This document shows, in pieces, positions 34,431 through 43,141 of a stretch of 64,000 nt of DNA. The DNA comes from Methanocorpusculum parvum (lineage in GTDB: Archaea; Halobacteriota; Methanomicrobia; Methanomicrobiales; Methanocorpusculaceae), in contig SUTD01000002.1 of assembly GCA_015063085.1 (NCBI GenBank), positions 1 to 64,000 of the forward strand, given 5' to 3'. How positions within the stretch are numbered: position 1 is the stretch's first letter; each line of letters opens with the position of its first letter. The position numbers and the translations under genes were made by a program. The notes beneath the pieces are model-generated. The model was not told the origin of the DNA and did not search any database. It saw nothing but the letters and a program-made list of their open reading frames with translations.

Positions 34431-35696
34431 TCACTCCTCTTTTTCAAAGAGGCTTAAGCTTCTCTTTTTGTACTCGGCTTCCGAGATAATCTTATTGTCG
34501 CGTAAGAACTTCAGCGCATCCAGGGATTTATCGACTGTTGCCTCGTCAATTCCGTCACGCGGCTGAAGCGTTACCGCTTCTGCAGGCATCGAACCTCTTC
34601 GGTGAATCATAACCGGCTCAACGGCTTCGACCGGTTCAGCCGGAACTAAAGGCTCGGATTTGTTTGCCCGCGGTTTTACCGCTGGATTTGGAAGAACGGT
34701 TACCTTCTCGATAACCTCGACCTCTTCATCCTGATTTACCGGGTGTGCTGGTGCTTTCGGCTGCGGGACAGCAAGCTTCGGGCGTTCTCCTCCGCAGTAA
34801 ACCTCCGAGTCGTCATCTTCGGGAAGGAACTGTGATATCGGCTCCTGAACCGTCTTTGCCGGAGTGCGGCAGATATTTTTCCACGGACTTCCGCGCGGAA
34901 GAATCTCTGCATCGCCTCCGCCTTCTCCGTGCCACTGCTCGTTTTTGGATGCGGATGCGGACTCGTAAATAATCACATCATTCTCCAAAACGGCAGGTGC
35001 TGCCTCATCTGCTGCCGGCTCTGTTGCCTCAACCATGCGGGCAATACGGTCAACAACCGCAGAGGCGTGCTCTTCCTCTGACGGTTCCTCTGCGGCTTCG
35101 AAGAACGCATCCTCTTCGGTTTCTGCAGTCTCATCCTCTCCTTCCCGTGCGAAGCGGGCAAACAAATCCTCATCAGCCTCTGCCGGGGCAGGCTCCTGGA
35201 CGGGAAGCGGCATTACCGGTTTATCCTCAAAAATCTCCTCATCGGATGCAAAAATCACTGCATCCGGATCTTCCCGCAGAATATACTCATCCAGCAGCAG
35301 ATTCTTCTGCTGTACAATCGAGAAAACCCGAGAAGTCATCTCACGAAGGCAGTCGGCAGCAGAAAGCATCGCGCCTCTGACGGAGTCAACAGAGTCCTGC
35401 AGATGGGGGAAAACCAAATCGCGTCCCAAATCCGTATGAATGGTCAGCGTCGCAGAAACTGCAGGCGGGAACTTCGCACTGATAGAAACCAGATTCACAT
35501 ACTGCAGCTCGAAAACCTTGTAAACGGCCTCCTTTTCCGGATATCCCCAAAAGATTCTCTTTCGGGAAAACAAAACCGGGATTAAGAACTTCTCCTTCGA
35601 GCGGGCAAATAAGACATGCAAAACCTCTTCATCATACGGAAGGTCATTTAAAATCTCTATCGGAAGATCATACTGATACAAAACTTCGCGCCGCAC
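34431..35696 (-). CDS. Unknown acidic protein with C-terminal SHOCT-like motif
   Basis: A 421-residue protein. Residues 1-130 form an ordered domain (LPYDEEVLHVLFARSKEKFLI onward) that looks like a PH-like or similar small fold. Residues 130-370 are long, acidic and low in complexity with many Ala, Glu and Pro. The end, DKSLDALKFLRDNKIISEAE plus YKKR, is the short oligomerisation motif known as SHOCT. No membrane segment. Function unknown; such proteins often help assembly at membranes. It lies after the thermosome gene on the same strand, with 135 bases between. Confidence 0.6.
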   Translation of the reverse strand: MRREVLYQYDLPIEILNDLPYDEEVLHVLFARSKEKFLIPVLFSRKRIFWGYPEKEAVYKVFELQYVNLVSISAKFPPAVSATLTIHTDLGRDLVFPHLQDSVDSVRGAMLSAADCLREMTSRVFSIVQQKNLLLDEYILREDPDAVIFASDEEIFEDKPVMPLPVQEPAPAEADEDLFARFAREGEDETAETEEDAFFEAAEEPSEEEHASAVVDRIARMVEATEPAADEAAPAVLENDVIIYESASASKNEQWHGEGGGDAEILPRGSPWKNICRTPAKTVQEPISQFLPEDDDSEVYCGGERPKLAVPQPKAPAHPVNQDEEVEVIEKVTVLPNPAVKPRANKSEPLVPAEPVEAVEPVMIHRRGSMPAEAVTLQPRDGIDEATVDKSLDALKFLRDNKIISEAEYKKRSLSLFEKEE

Positions 35697-35831
35697 GCTC
35701 TAACTCCTTGCCTATACTGTTGGTTTTCCAAGGAGAAAAACACCACGAAGGAATACACGAAAAGGGGTGAGAAAAAATATTGGGGCAGGAATTTCCTGCC
35801 GATATTAGCGAGAAATGATACGCTGGTGACT

Positions 35832-37478
35832 TTACATCATGCCCGGCATGCCGCCCATTCCGCCGCCCATTGCTGCCATCTCTTCCGGAGACGGTCCTGC
35901 GGACTTTGCGGATGCAATGACATCATCGATTCTGAGAATCATGACTGCTGCTTCTGCTGCGGATGCGATTGCCTGGGTCTTTACTCTCAGCGGCTCGACA
36001 ACGCCTGCTTCCCACATGTCAACCGGCTTGCCCTCGAAGACATCAAGACCGAAGGTCTTCTGTCCCTTCTCGTGTGCTGCACGGAGGTCGACAAGTTTGT
36101 CGATTGGGTCGAGACCTGCGTTCTCTGCAAGGGTTCTCGGGATGACTTCAAGTGCGCCTGCGAATGCCTCGATTGCGAGCTGGATTCTTCCGCCCTGGGT
36201 TGCTGCGTACTCACGGAGTCTTAAGGAAAGCTCAACTTCCGGTGCTCCTCCGCCTGCGACAACCTTCTTGTCCTCAACAACACAGCCGACAACACGGAGT
36301 GCGTCTTCGAGTGCTCTGCCAAGCTCGTCAACGACGTGCTCGGTTCCGCCCTTGATGATGATGGAGACTGCCTTCGGGTTCTTGCACTTCTCAACGAAGA
36401 CCATTGCTTCGCCGGTTCCGACCTTGCGCTCTTCAACAAGTCCTGCAACTCCAAGCTCGTCGCCGGAGATTGCATCGATGGAGGAGATGATGGATCCACC
36501 GGTTGCGCGTGCAAGCTTTTCCATGTCGGACTTCTTGACACGGCGGATTGCAAAGATGCCTGCCTTGGATAAGTAGTGCTGTGCGATGTCGTCGATACCC
36601 TTCTGACAGAAGAGGACGTTTGCACCGGAGTTGACGATCTTGTCAACGATGCCCTTGATCATGCGTTCTTCTTCATCGAGGAAGAGCTGGAGCTGGTCTG
36701 GGGAGGTGATGGAGATCTCTGCATCGACTTCGGTCTTCTTGTACTCGACTGCTGCGTTTAAGAGGAGAATCTTTGCATCGTTGACGAGCTTCGGCATGCC
36801 TGGGTGGACACGCTCTTTGTCGATGAGCATACCCTCAACAATCTCGGAGTCCTCGATAGCTCCTCCGACACGCTTCTCGACCTTGACGTTTTCAGTGTCG
36901 ACGGTTCCGTCTTCATCTGCAACGAGGGTGATTGCGCGGACGATTAAGTCACAGAGCTTCTCTTTGGATGCTTCTGCGTTCTTTCCGGTCATTGCGGTAC
37001 CTGCGATCTTTGCGAGGATGTCGGTGTCGTTTGCTTCAACGTCCTGTGCAATGCCCTGGAGGAGTTCCTGTGCCTTCTCTGCTGCCTGTCTGTATCCGAG
37101 GGTGATAACGGTCGGGTGAACGTCCTGCTCGAGGAGTTCTTCGGACTTCTTTAAGAGTTCGCCTGCGATAACAACTGCGGAAGTGGTTCCGTCTCCGACT
37201 TCATCGTCCTGAGTCTTGGAAACCTCGACCATCATCTTTGCTGCCGGGTGCTCGATGTCCATCTCTTTTAAGATGGTGACACCGTCGTTGGTGATGACAA
37301 CATCTCCGATGGTGTCGACAAGCATCTTGTCCATTCCCTTCGGACCGAGAGTGGTTCTGACAGCTCCTGCAACTGCTTTTGCTGCAGCGATGTTCATACT
37401 CTGTGCGTCGCGTCCGCGGGTGCGGGATCCGCCCTCTTTGAGGATTAAAATTGGCTGTCCGCCAAGCTGTGCTGACAT
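35832..37478 (-). CDS. thsA: Thermosome subunit (group II chaperonin)
   Basis: A 548-residue group II chaperonin. ATP-site motifs [10 protein letters not shown] and GDGTTSAVV are near the start, an apical helical protrusion is in the middle, and [10 protein letters not shown] lies near 405. The end is a glycine-methionine tail ([11 protein letters not shown]), as in many thermosomes. It folds cytosolic proteins in a double ring closed by its built-in lid. I start at ATG 37478 (MSAQLGGQP), the family start; a longer in-frame reading adds four residues. A strong TATA box lies at 37537-37545. Confidence 0.96.
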   Translation of the reverse strand: MSAQLGGQPILILKEGGSRTRGRDAQSMNIAAAKAVAGAVRTTLGPKGMDKMLVDTIGDVVITNDGVTILKEMDIEHPAAKMMVEVSKTQDDEVGDGTTSAVVIAGELLKKSEELLEQDVHPTVITLGYRQAAEKAQELLQGIAQDVEANDTDILAKIAGTAMTGKNAEASKEKLCDLIVRAITLVADEDGTVDTENVKVEKRVGGAIEDSEIVEGMLIDKERVHPGMPKLVNDAKILLLNAAVEYKKTEVDAEISITSPDQLQLFLDEEERMIKGIVDKIVNSGANVLFCQKGIDDIAQHYLSKAGIFAIRRVKKSDMEKLARATGGSIISSIDAISGDELGVAGLVEERKVGTGEAMVFVEKCKNPKAVSIIIKGGTEHVVDELGRALEDALRVVGCVVEDKKVVAGGGAPEVELSLRLREYAATQGGRIQLAIEAFAGALEVIPRTLAENAGLDPIDKLVDLRAAHEKGQKTFGLDVFEGKPVDMWEAGVVEPLRVKTQAIASAAEAAVMILRIDDVIASAKSAGPSPEEMAAMGGGMGGMPGMM

Positions 37479-37536
37479 AGTAATAATCACCTAATACCCA
37501 TGACGGGTAATGTAACAATTATGTTGTTTAGTAGTT

Positions 37537-37545
37537 CTATATAAA
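37537..37545 (-). promoter_or_regulatory. TATA box of the thermosome gene
   Basis: Read on the minus strand the box is TTTATATAG, preceded by AACAGC as a possible BRE. Start of transcription would be near 37512, leaving a leader of about 35 bases. The leader contains ACCCGTCATGGGT, an imperfect palindrome, as a possible heat-response site. Confidence 0.55.
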
Positions 37546-37637
37546 GCTGTTGTTTGTATATCCCAATCGGCGGAAGGGATGAGAGGGAAAAAAAAGTGAT
37601 GCGGGACAAAGCCCCATACGCGCCGAAGTAACAGCAC

Positions 37638-38930
37638 TTACTCTCCGGAAAACCGGATCATAGAGTAGAGTCCGTCAGAGTTCGGGTGAACCTCAAGCAT
37701 TGGCTCGAATTCATTGACGGTGACGCCTTTTCTGACTAAATATCCAAGATATGTTCCGACAAGACTGGTCGACGGGCCGGATGACGCAAAGCCTAAGATT
37801 CTGCCGTCAGCAGAGGTCTCAAGCTGCATGTGTCCGACCGTTCCGTCTAAGACATGCCAGTATGATTGCGGGCCTGCAATGTTTGGCAGAGTCTTTATCT
37901 CTCCGTCTTCCTTTGCCGGGCAGACAGTGTAATCAAGCCCGAGGACTACCGAGAACGGAATCTGCGAAAGGTCAATCTTTCGGGGACAGCCAAGGATTGC
38001 ATCAGCCGCAGCGAATCCCTGCAGACGGGCGACCGGAGTGAAACATTTGCCGCCTACGATATCTCCTGCGGCATAGACGCCTTTAATCGAGGTCTCCATG
38101 TTCTCGTCAACGAGAATCGCCCCGTCCTCTCCTTTGGCAACGCCGGTCACATAGGGCGATTCTGGTTTAACGCCGGTTGCAAACAGAACCGTATCGCATG
38201 GAATTGTTTTTCCGCCTGCAACAACGCCTTCGACCTTATCAGTTCCAAGAACCTTTTCCAGCGGACAGTTTTCCAGAATCGTAACCCTGGATAAGTCGCG
38301 GCGTGCATCTGCCAAAAGAGGCTTTGGGAGCATTGAGAGAAGGCTGCTCCTTGCAACAAGCGTAACCTCGCAGCCGAATGCCGCATAGATGTATGCAAAT
38401 TCTGCCGCAGAGATTCCGCCTCCGACAATTACCATACGGCTTGGAAGCTCCGGCATTGAGCGAAGCGTTCGTGCGTTGTAAGTGCCCGGAAGGTCTTTGC
38501 CCTCCACATCCGGGATGTTCATCTGACCGCCGCCTGCAATAATTACCGCTTCTGCTTCGCGGGGCTTGCCGTCCACATAAACAACACCGTCTCTGACTTC
38601 CGCTTCCTTTCCGTATTCAACGATGACACCGGATGCGGTTGTCTCCATATTCAGAATATAGCGGAGTTTGTCCTGCGTTGCCTCAAGTTTTTCCAGAAGT
38701 GCCGGATAGTCCACACCGACTTCTCCGGTTATGATTCCCATCTTTTCCAGATGGCGTACGCTTTCCAGGCTTCTTGCAGCATCGTTTAACGCACAGACAA
38801 GCATGCAGCCGTCATGCACGCACTGACCGCCTAAAGCACGCTTCTCGATAACAGTTACCTCGCGTCCTGCACCGGCAAGACGAAGGGCAGCCATTCTTCC
38901 GGCAGGCCCTCCGCCGACGACAATTATCAC
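37638..38930 (-). CDS. FAD/NAD(P)-dependent disulfide oxidoreductase (dihydrolipoamide dehydrogenase-like)
   Basis: A 430-residue flavoprotein. The FAD loop is VIIVVGGGPAGRMAALRLAG at the N-terminus and the redox pair lies in GGQCVHDGCMLV, as CX4C. The NAD(P) loop is VIVGGGISAAEF and the second FAD motif is GVYAAGDIVGG. The dimer domain is shorter than usual and lacks an obvious HPE-type His-Glu pair; it has LEVHPNSDGLY. I prefer GTG 38930, one base after the upstream stop and 8 bases from GAGGT; ATG 38954 would add eight residues without a Shine-Dalgarno. Substrate unknown. Confidence 0.8.
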   Translation of the reverse strand: MIIVVGGGPAGRMAALRLAGAGREVTVIEKRALGGQCVHDGCMLVCALNDAARSLESVRHLEKMGIITGEVGVDYPALLEKLEATQDKLRYILNMETTASGVIVEYGKEAEVRDGVVYVDGKPREAEAVIIAGGGQMNIPDVEGKDLPGTYNARTLRSMPELPSRMVIVGGGISAAEFAYIYAAFGCEVTLVARSSLLSMLPKPLLADARRDLSRVTILENCPLEKVLGTDKVEGVVAGGKTIPCDTVLFATGVKPESPYVTGVAKGEDGAILVDENMETSIKGVYAAGDIVGGKCFTPVARLQGFAAADAILGCPRKIDLSQIPFSVVLGLDYTVCPAKEDGEIKTLPNIAGPQSYWHVLDGTVGHMQLETSADGRILGFASSGPSTSLVGTYLGYLVRKGVTVNEFEPMLEVHPNSDGLYSMIRFSGE

Positions 38931-38931
38931 T

Positions 38932-39873
38932 TCAGAAGACCTCGCATCCCTCATCGGACGGGAGACAAAGTTCCTGTCCGTTGAATGCGTTGACCTCAAC
39001 AATATCTCTCTTGCCTCTTACCTGCCAGACAGGGACATAGACCTTCTCGACCTTGATTACGATGTTGTCCTCGGTCGGCTTGAACTCCTTCTCTTCGGCA
39101 AAGATGGCATCGCCTGCGGTTGTCTTGATTCTGACACGGCGGGTAAGCTTCTTGATAAGCTCTGCCATGACCGTCTCTTTGGCTTCGTTCTTCTGCGTCA
39201 TCGGAGCAACAACGTCAGCTTCCGGCGGAAGTTCTCCCGGTACCGGAACTGCATCGTCGTCGAACTCCCACTCAAGGCCGTTTACCGCATTAATCCAGCC
39301 GTCGCCTTCGGCATCGAAGCAGACACTCTTTCCTTTGTAGGTTGCCTCTCCCCCGCTTGTGTAATGGTATCTCCAGTACGGAATCATGCGAAGGACGGTT
39401 GGTCCTTCCTGATGTGCGACACGGACCGCATCCTTGGCAGAGATTCTGACCGGAAGCATGAGGTCGTAGCCGACTGCGGAGATATCCGGAGTTGCTCCGG
39501 CAGGATAGGCAAAGGACGGCGTTGCCTCGATATCAAACGGAAGTCCGTAGATTCTTGCTTCTGCAGAAAGAGCGATGTTCTGGAGAAGGGTTTCCTTTGT
39601 CCAGAGGGTTGACTCTTTTGGCTGGAAGTAGGAGTTTCCGGTGAAGATAATTTTGTCACAGCGTACCTTAGAGCCTCCAAGCAGGATGGTGTACGGCGTC
39701 ATATCGAATCGCTGGAGACCGTTTAAGTCGTCAGAGCACATTACCAGGATACACTTGTTCCCTCTGACACCGGAGAGATTGAATGGGCCTTCTTCCGGTT
39801 CACAATCATATCCGGCAGTCTGCAGAACTGCGGTGATTTCTGCTGCTGCCTGTTCGTGGTTTGGTTCACCCAT
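38932..39873 (-). CDS. Unknown protein, 313 residues, linked to the oxidoreductase
   Basis: I do not recognise this family. The first 90 residues (EQAAAEITAVLQTAGYDCEP, then RGNKCILVMCSDDLNG) have the alternating helix-strand look of a nuclease-like fold, but no catalytic set is clear. The middle is aromatic-rich (RMIPYWRYHYTSGGEATYKG). The last 80 residues have charged strands (RVRIKTTAGDAIFAEEKEFKPTE, in part) and end with LCLPSDEGCEVF, giving two C-terminal Cys. It is soluble. The oxidoreductase follows at once, so they may work together, for example through a thiol reaction at the tail; that is inference. Confidence 0.6.
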   Translation of the reverse strand: MGEPNHEQAAAEITAVLQTAGYDCEPEEGPFNLSGVRGNKCILVMCSDDLNGLQRFDMTPYTILLGGSKVRCDKIIFTGNSYFQPKESTLWTKETLLQNIALSAEARIYGLPFDIEATPSFAYPAGATPDISAVGYDLMLPVRISAKDAVRVAHQEGPTVLRMIPYWRYHYTSGGEATYKGKSVCFDAEGDGWINAVNGLEWEFDDDAVPVPGELPPEADVVAPMTQKNEAKETVMAELIKKLTRRVRIKTTAGDAIFAEEKEFKPTEDNIVIKVEKVYVPVWQVRGKRDIVEVNAFNGQELCLPSDEGCEVF

Positions 39874-40026
39874 GATTATTCTATATTGGTTCTCTGATTT
39901 GATAAAAGGTTAGTGCTTGTATCCGGGTGTGAAAAAACAAGAGACAGCCAGACACCCATACTTCGAGCAGGAAAATTACGGGTGCAGGTGTCTATACAAT
40001 TATATAGTCGGGATAGTATTTATTCT

Positions 40027-40058
40027 TTGACACTTGCTGTCATGACACATGTTGTCAA
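40027..40058. promoter_or_regulatory. Cluster of four TGTCA/TGACA half-sites
   Basis: TTGACA (40027-40032), the perfect palindrome TGTCATGACA (40038-40047) and TTGTCAA (40052-40058) make four TGTCA half-sites in 32 bases. They lie 10 bases past the nadE stop and 154 bases upstream of the unknown gene at 38932-39873. The arrangement fits an operator for a dimeric or tetrameric regulator. Confidence 0.4.
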
Positions 40059-40067
40059 TGCACTCAA

Positions 40068-40811
40068 TTACGGAATAAACACCGGCGGTTTTCGTTTGTG
40101 CTCGCTTTTTATCACAAGCCCTAAAACCTTCTCTTCGACCGCGTTTTGCGGCTCGAAATCATTGAGTTCCAGATTCCAGAGAGCAGTATCCAGCTCGGCA
40201 TACGAAAGTCCGATGTCTGCTTCGTCGGTCTGGCCTTCGAAAAATCCGGCACTTGGCGCTTTGTCGATGATTGCCTGCGGGATGTTCAGCTCTTTTGCCA
40301 GAGCATAGACATCCTTTTTGTAGAGATGTAAAAGCGGCTGAACATCGGATGCACCGTCTCCCCATTTGGTTGAGTAGCCGATCATGTACTCGGTTTTGTT
40401 TGATGTTCCGCAGACAAGATATCCTCTGGATGCAGCAATATTATAGAGCGTGGTCATCCGAAGGCGTGATGCAGTATTTCCTGCAAGAACCAGCGTGTTG
40501 GTGATTCCTTCTTTGGAAAGGAAGAGATCCAAAACATCGCCCAAGGGAACAGTTATCAGCTCGACGCCGAGCGCTTTGCAGAGCTCTGCGGCATCTGCTG
40601 CATCCTGCGGGGAGTTCGAAGAGACCGGCATGCTGACACCAAGCACCCGCTCAGGCCCAACTGCCTTTGCAGCCAGAGCGCAGGCAACAGCAGAGTCGAT
40701 TCCGCCGGAGATGCCGACAACAAACCCTGCGGCATGAGCGTTCCAGACAGCTCCTCTCATGTGGTCTTTTATTTTTACAATCTCGCATCCGATGCATTCG
40801 CACATTGTCAT
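40068..40811 (-). CDS. nadE: NAD+ synthase, ammonia-dependent
   Basis: A 247-residue NadE without a glutaminase domain, so it should use ammonia to amidate deaminated NAD. The PP-loop SGGIDSAV lies near residue 34 and GTSNKTEYMIGYSTKWGDGASD is the substrate segment (in part: GTSNKTEYMIGY, KWGDGASD). It is normal length. The start overlaps the upstream NcsA-like gene by four bases. A regulatory-looking palindrome cluster follows its stop. Confidence 0.94.
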   Translation of the reverse strand: MTMCECIGCEIVKIKDHMRGAVWNAHAAGFVVGISGGIDSAVACALAAKAVGPERVLGVSMPVSSNSPQDAADAAELCKALGVELITVPLGDVLDLFLSKEGITNTLVLAGNTASRLRMTTLYNIAASRGYLVCGTSNKTEYMIGYSTKWGDGASDVQPLLHLYKKDVYALAKELNIPQAIIDKAPSAGFFEGQTDEADIGLSYAELDTALWNLELNDFEPQNAVEEKVLGLVIKSEHKRKPPVFIP

Positions 40812-41356
40812 GAGATATCCTCCAGAAAGTCAGCAGTATTTTTCAGCGCATATTTGGTTCCGGGACGTCCTTTCGAGAACTCATCAAGGAACGCTTTTGT
40901 CGAAGAGAAAGAAATTCCGCCCTTTTTCCATCCGTGCGCCTGAGCGTAGAGGAGAACCTCTTCTGCCGGAATCACGGAAAGCGGGGCGATTATCCGTTTT
41001 TCTTTTGCCTCAAGATAATCAGCAGTCCGGCCTTCTAAGACTGCATCCAGAAGTCCGCAGGCGGCATCGTCCAAAGTCTCAGAGGAAAAGACAGTTGTTG
41101 CCTCCTCTTCTGATGCGACAAAGATGATGTCTGTTCGTTTCAAAAACAGAGCACTCACAAATATCCGAAGAGCAAAGAGCCTGTAGTCATCTCCGCCTTT
41201 TAGATAAATGTGCTCAGAAGATGCCAGGCCTCCTTTTTTGCGAATCTCTTTTTTCGCCTTCGATTCGATATCTGAAATCAGATGCCGCATACAAAGAGAC
41301 AGCCCCGAATAGGATTGAGTGACAACAGCCTCACTGCGGCATTTACTGCATTCCAT
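40808..41356 (-). CDS. NcsA/TtuA-like protein fragment without PP-loop
   Basis: A 182-residue protein opening CSKCRSEAVVTQSYSGLSLC, which is the start of tRNA 2-thiolation enzymes of the NcsA/TtuA group: a CX2C, then a Cys-His pair (LCMRHL). Past residue 45 these enzymes have an ATP PP-loop with SGGxDS; here the position reads KGGDDYRLF and no PP-loop Ser is present. The rest keeps an alpha-beta look with EEATTVFSSETLDDAACGLL. It may be a diverged relative that lost catalysis, or a metal-binding regulator. It is coupled to nadE by a four-base overlap. Confidence 0.65.
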   Translation of the reverse strand: MECSKCRSEAVVTQSYSGLSLCMRHLISDIESKAKKEIRKKGGLASSEHIYLKGGDDYRLFALRIFVSALFLKRTDIIFVASEEEATTVFSSETLDDAACGLLDAVLEGRTADYLEAKEKRIIAPLSVIPAEEVLLYAQAHGWKKGGISFSSTKAFLDEFSKGRPGTKYALKNTADFLEDIS

Positions 41357-41410
41357 GTAAGACTATTGGATGTATGAAAAAAAGAAACTGCCGGAGGGCA
41401 GTTAGTTGAT

Positions 41411-42193
41411 TTACTCTTCAACGAGGTTGTACTTTTCTTTAAGCTCGGTCCACTTCTCGGAAGCCATGAGTTCTTCAAGACCTTCGTTGAGAATTGCGAG
41501 GAGTTCAGTGTCGTCCTTTCTGACACCGATTGCAAACTGTTCTCCAGTGTCGGTGACGCCGAGTTTGACAAGTTTGTCGTTTCCGATGATGTACTCATCG
41601 ATACCTGCATCGTCGAAGATGACAGTTTCAACCTGTCCATTTCCGAGAGCAACCATAGACAGTGGGAAGGAGTCATAGAGACTAATCTTTCCATCTTTAA
41701 TCATCTGGTTGTATGCTTCAGTTCCGAAGTGGAGTTCAAGCCAGTCGTTGGAGGAACATCCTCTCTGGACACCAATGGTGACGTCTCCTGCATTAAACTG
41801 GTCCATAGTGACGTCATCGCCTGCCTGTGCAGCAACTGCGAGGTCAACGTTCCAGTACGGGATGGAGAATGCAATCTTCTCTGCACGTGCCGGAGTGATA
41901 CTCAGACCTGCATAAATCATGTCAATCTTTCCTGCCTGAAGTGCTGGTACAATTCCGTCCCATGCAGTTGGCTGAATCTTGACTTCAAAGCCTTTCTGCT
42001 CTGCAATCCACTGGATAGATTCAACATCGAATCCTGCTGCATTACCTGCCTCATCAATGTATGCATACGGCGGGTATTCTGCATCGATACCAACGATGTA
42101 AACACCGTCATCAGTCGAAATACATCCTGCCATTAAGACAGCAAAGATAACTAAAAGGGATACACCAATCCCCATAAGTGCTTTCTTGTGCAT
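41411..42193 (-). CDS. Amino-acid ABC transporter substrate-binding lipoprotein
   Basis: A 260-residue periplasmic-binding protein of the SBP_bac_3 family. It has a basic start, a hydrophobic helix and a lipobox with Cys (LMAGC, near residue 23). The family segments GIDAEYPPYAYIDEAGNAAGFDV, AEKIAFSIPYW and GVQRGCSSNDW are clear, in part shown. It should bind a polar amino acid. No permease or ATPase gene is next to it, so it is either an orphan binding protein or works with a distant transporter. Downstream are no genes on the same strand within 50 bases. Confidence 0.88.
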   Translation of the reverse strand: MHKKALMGIGVSLLVIFAVLMAGCISTDDGVYIVGIDAEYPPYAYIDEAGNAAGFDVESIQWIAEQKGFEVKIQPTAWDGIVPALQAGKIDMIYAGLSITPARAEKIAFSIPYWNVDLAVAAQAGDDVTMDQFNAGDVTIGVQRGCSSNDWLELHFGTEAYNQMIKDGKISLYDSFPLSMVALGNGQVETVIFDDAGIDEYIIGNDKLVKLGVTDTGEQFAIGVRKDDTELLAILNEGLEELMASEKWTELKEKYNLVEE

Positions 42194-42269
42194 CTGTTAA
42201 ACATTGACATACAAGAAATATATAACTTGCCGTTTGGCTGTGATGAAGAGAAGAAAAATAGAGTTGGGG

Positions 42270-42566
42270 TTATTTTTTCATATACAGATAGCAGTGACAG
42301 TGCCCGGTCTCTTCAATATCCTTTGCCGAATTGCGGCACGGACAGATGTATTTCTTGTCCTCTTCCTCATCTCCTGACGGAAGAACACACGGGCAGTATT
42401 TTTTGCCGCGGATAAGAACATTTCTTGCAAGTCCTTCCACAACAGAATCTGCGATGTCTTTGTTCTCATTGAGCCCCCAGCCCTTGACTTCTGCAACACG
42501 GAGGATTGCCGGATAAATCTCCTCGGCTTTGGCTTTGATTTCTTCGCGGGTCGGCTGATTTTCCAT
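42270..42566 (-). CDS. Ferredoxin:thioredoxin reductase catalytic chain
   Basis: A 98-residue catalytic subunit. The family CPC-CPC-CHC arrangement is visible in KKYCPC, YICPCRNSA and GHCHCYLY, giving a 4Fe-4S cluster and the redox-active disulfide. It passes electrons from ferredoxin to thioredoxin; methanogens use it without the variable chain of plants. I start at ATG 42566 (MENQPTREE); an upstream ATG adds ten residues. It is 26 bases downstream of the deformylase-like gene in the same direction. Confidence 0.9.
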   Translation of the reverse strand: MENQPTREEIKAKAEEIYPAILRVAEVKGWGLNENKDIADSVVEGLARNVLIRGKKYCPCVLPSGDEEEDKKYICPCRNSAKDIEETGHCHCYLYMKK

Positions 42567-42592
42567 AGTATCTTTTCCGCTGTTTATCTTTA

Positions 42593-43087
42593 TCAATCTG
42601 CTGTATCCGAAGCAATCCTGTCCAGCTCCTTCTGGATAAGCTTCCGCTGAGCCGGCTTTAAGTGGTCGATGAACATCTTTCCTTCATGGTGATCCATCTC
42701 ATGACAGAATGCGCGGGCGGCGATTCCTTTCAGTTCGCACTCAACAACCTCGCCGCTTTCATCCAGGTACCGGCAGAGAATCTTCTTCGGCCTCCTGATT
42801 GGACGCTGGATTCCCGGAATACACGGGCTTCCCTCGACATCCTCGGAAAGAGAGCCGGCAGACAAAACCTCCGGATTTGCTCCCCGGATAAAAACACCTC
42901 CAACAGCCACAATAAAGAGCCGGCGGCAGACACCAATCTGCGGAGCGGACAAGCCCACACAGTGATACTCACGCATAGTATCCTCCATATCATCAAGAAT
43001 CCGGCGCTCCTCATCTCCGATTTCTGCGACGGGTTCGCACACTGCAGTAAGACACGGATCGCCGTATTTGCGGATTGGCTGAATCAT
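42593..43087 (-). CDS. def: Peptide deformylase-like protein with altered motif II
   Basis: A 164-residue protein of the deformylase family. Motif I is GLSAPQIG (45-52, family GxGxAAxQ) and motif III is HEMDH (129-133), keeping the two His metal ligands and the Glu. Motif II, normally EGCLS, reads EGSPC (85-89), so the metal-ligand Cys is replaced by Ser with a Cys two residues later. Archaea start with unformylated Met, so a true deformylase is unexpected. I start at ATG 43087; an upstream ATG adds 16 basic residues. The 3' end is 26 bases before the FTR gene. Confidence 0.85.
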   Translation of the reverse strand: MIQPIRKYGDPCLTAVCEPVAEIGDEERRILDDMEDTMREYHCVGLSAPQIGVCRRLFIVAVGGVFIRGANPEVLSAGSLSEDVEGSPCIPGIQRPIRRPKKILCRYLDESGEVVECELKGIAARAFCHEMDHHEGKMFIDHLKPAQRKLIQKELDRIASDTAD

Positions 43088-43141
43088 ACTATGGTGTTTC
43101 TTTTTGCAGGGGATTATAATTTTGGAGAAACACAAAAAAAG

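Noticed and set aside
35839-36576. Long plus-strand frame (245 residues) over the thermosome gene
   Set aside because: It is the shadow of a strongly biased coding strand, with low-complexity Ser/Pro content and no ribosome site.
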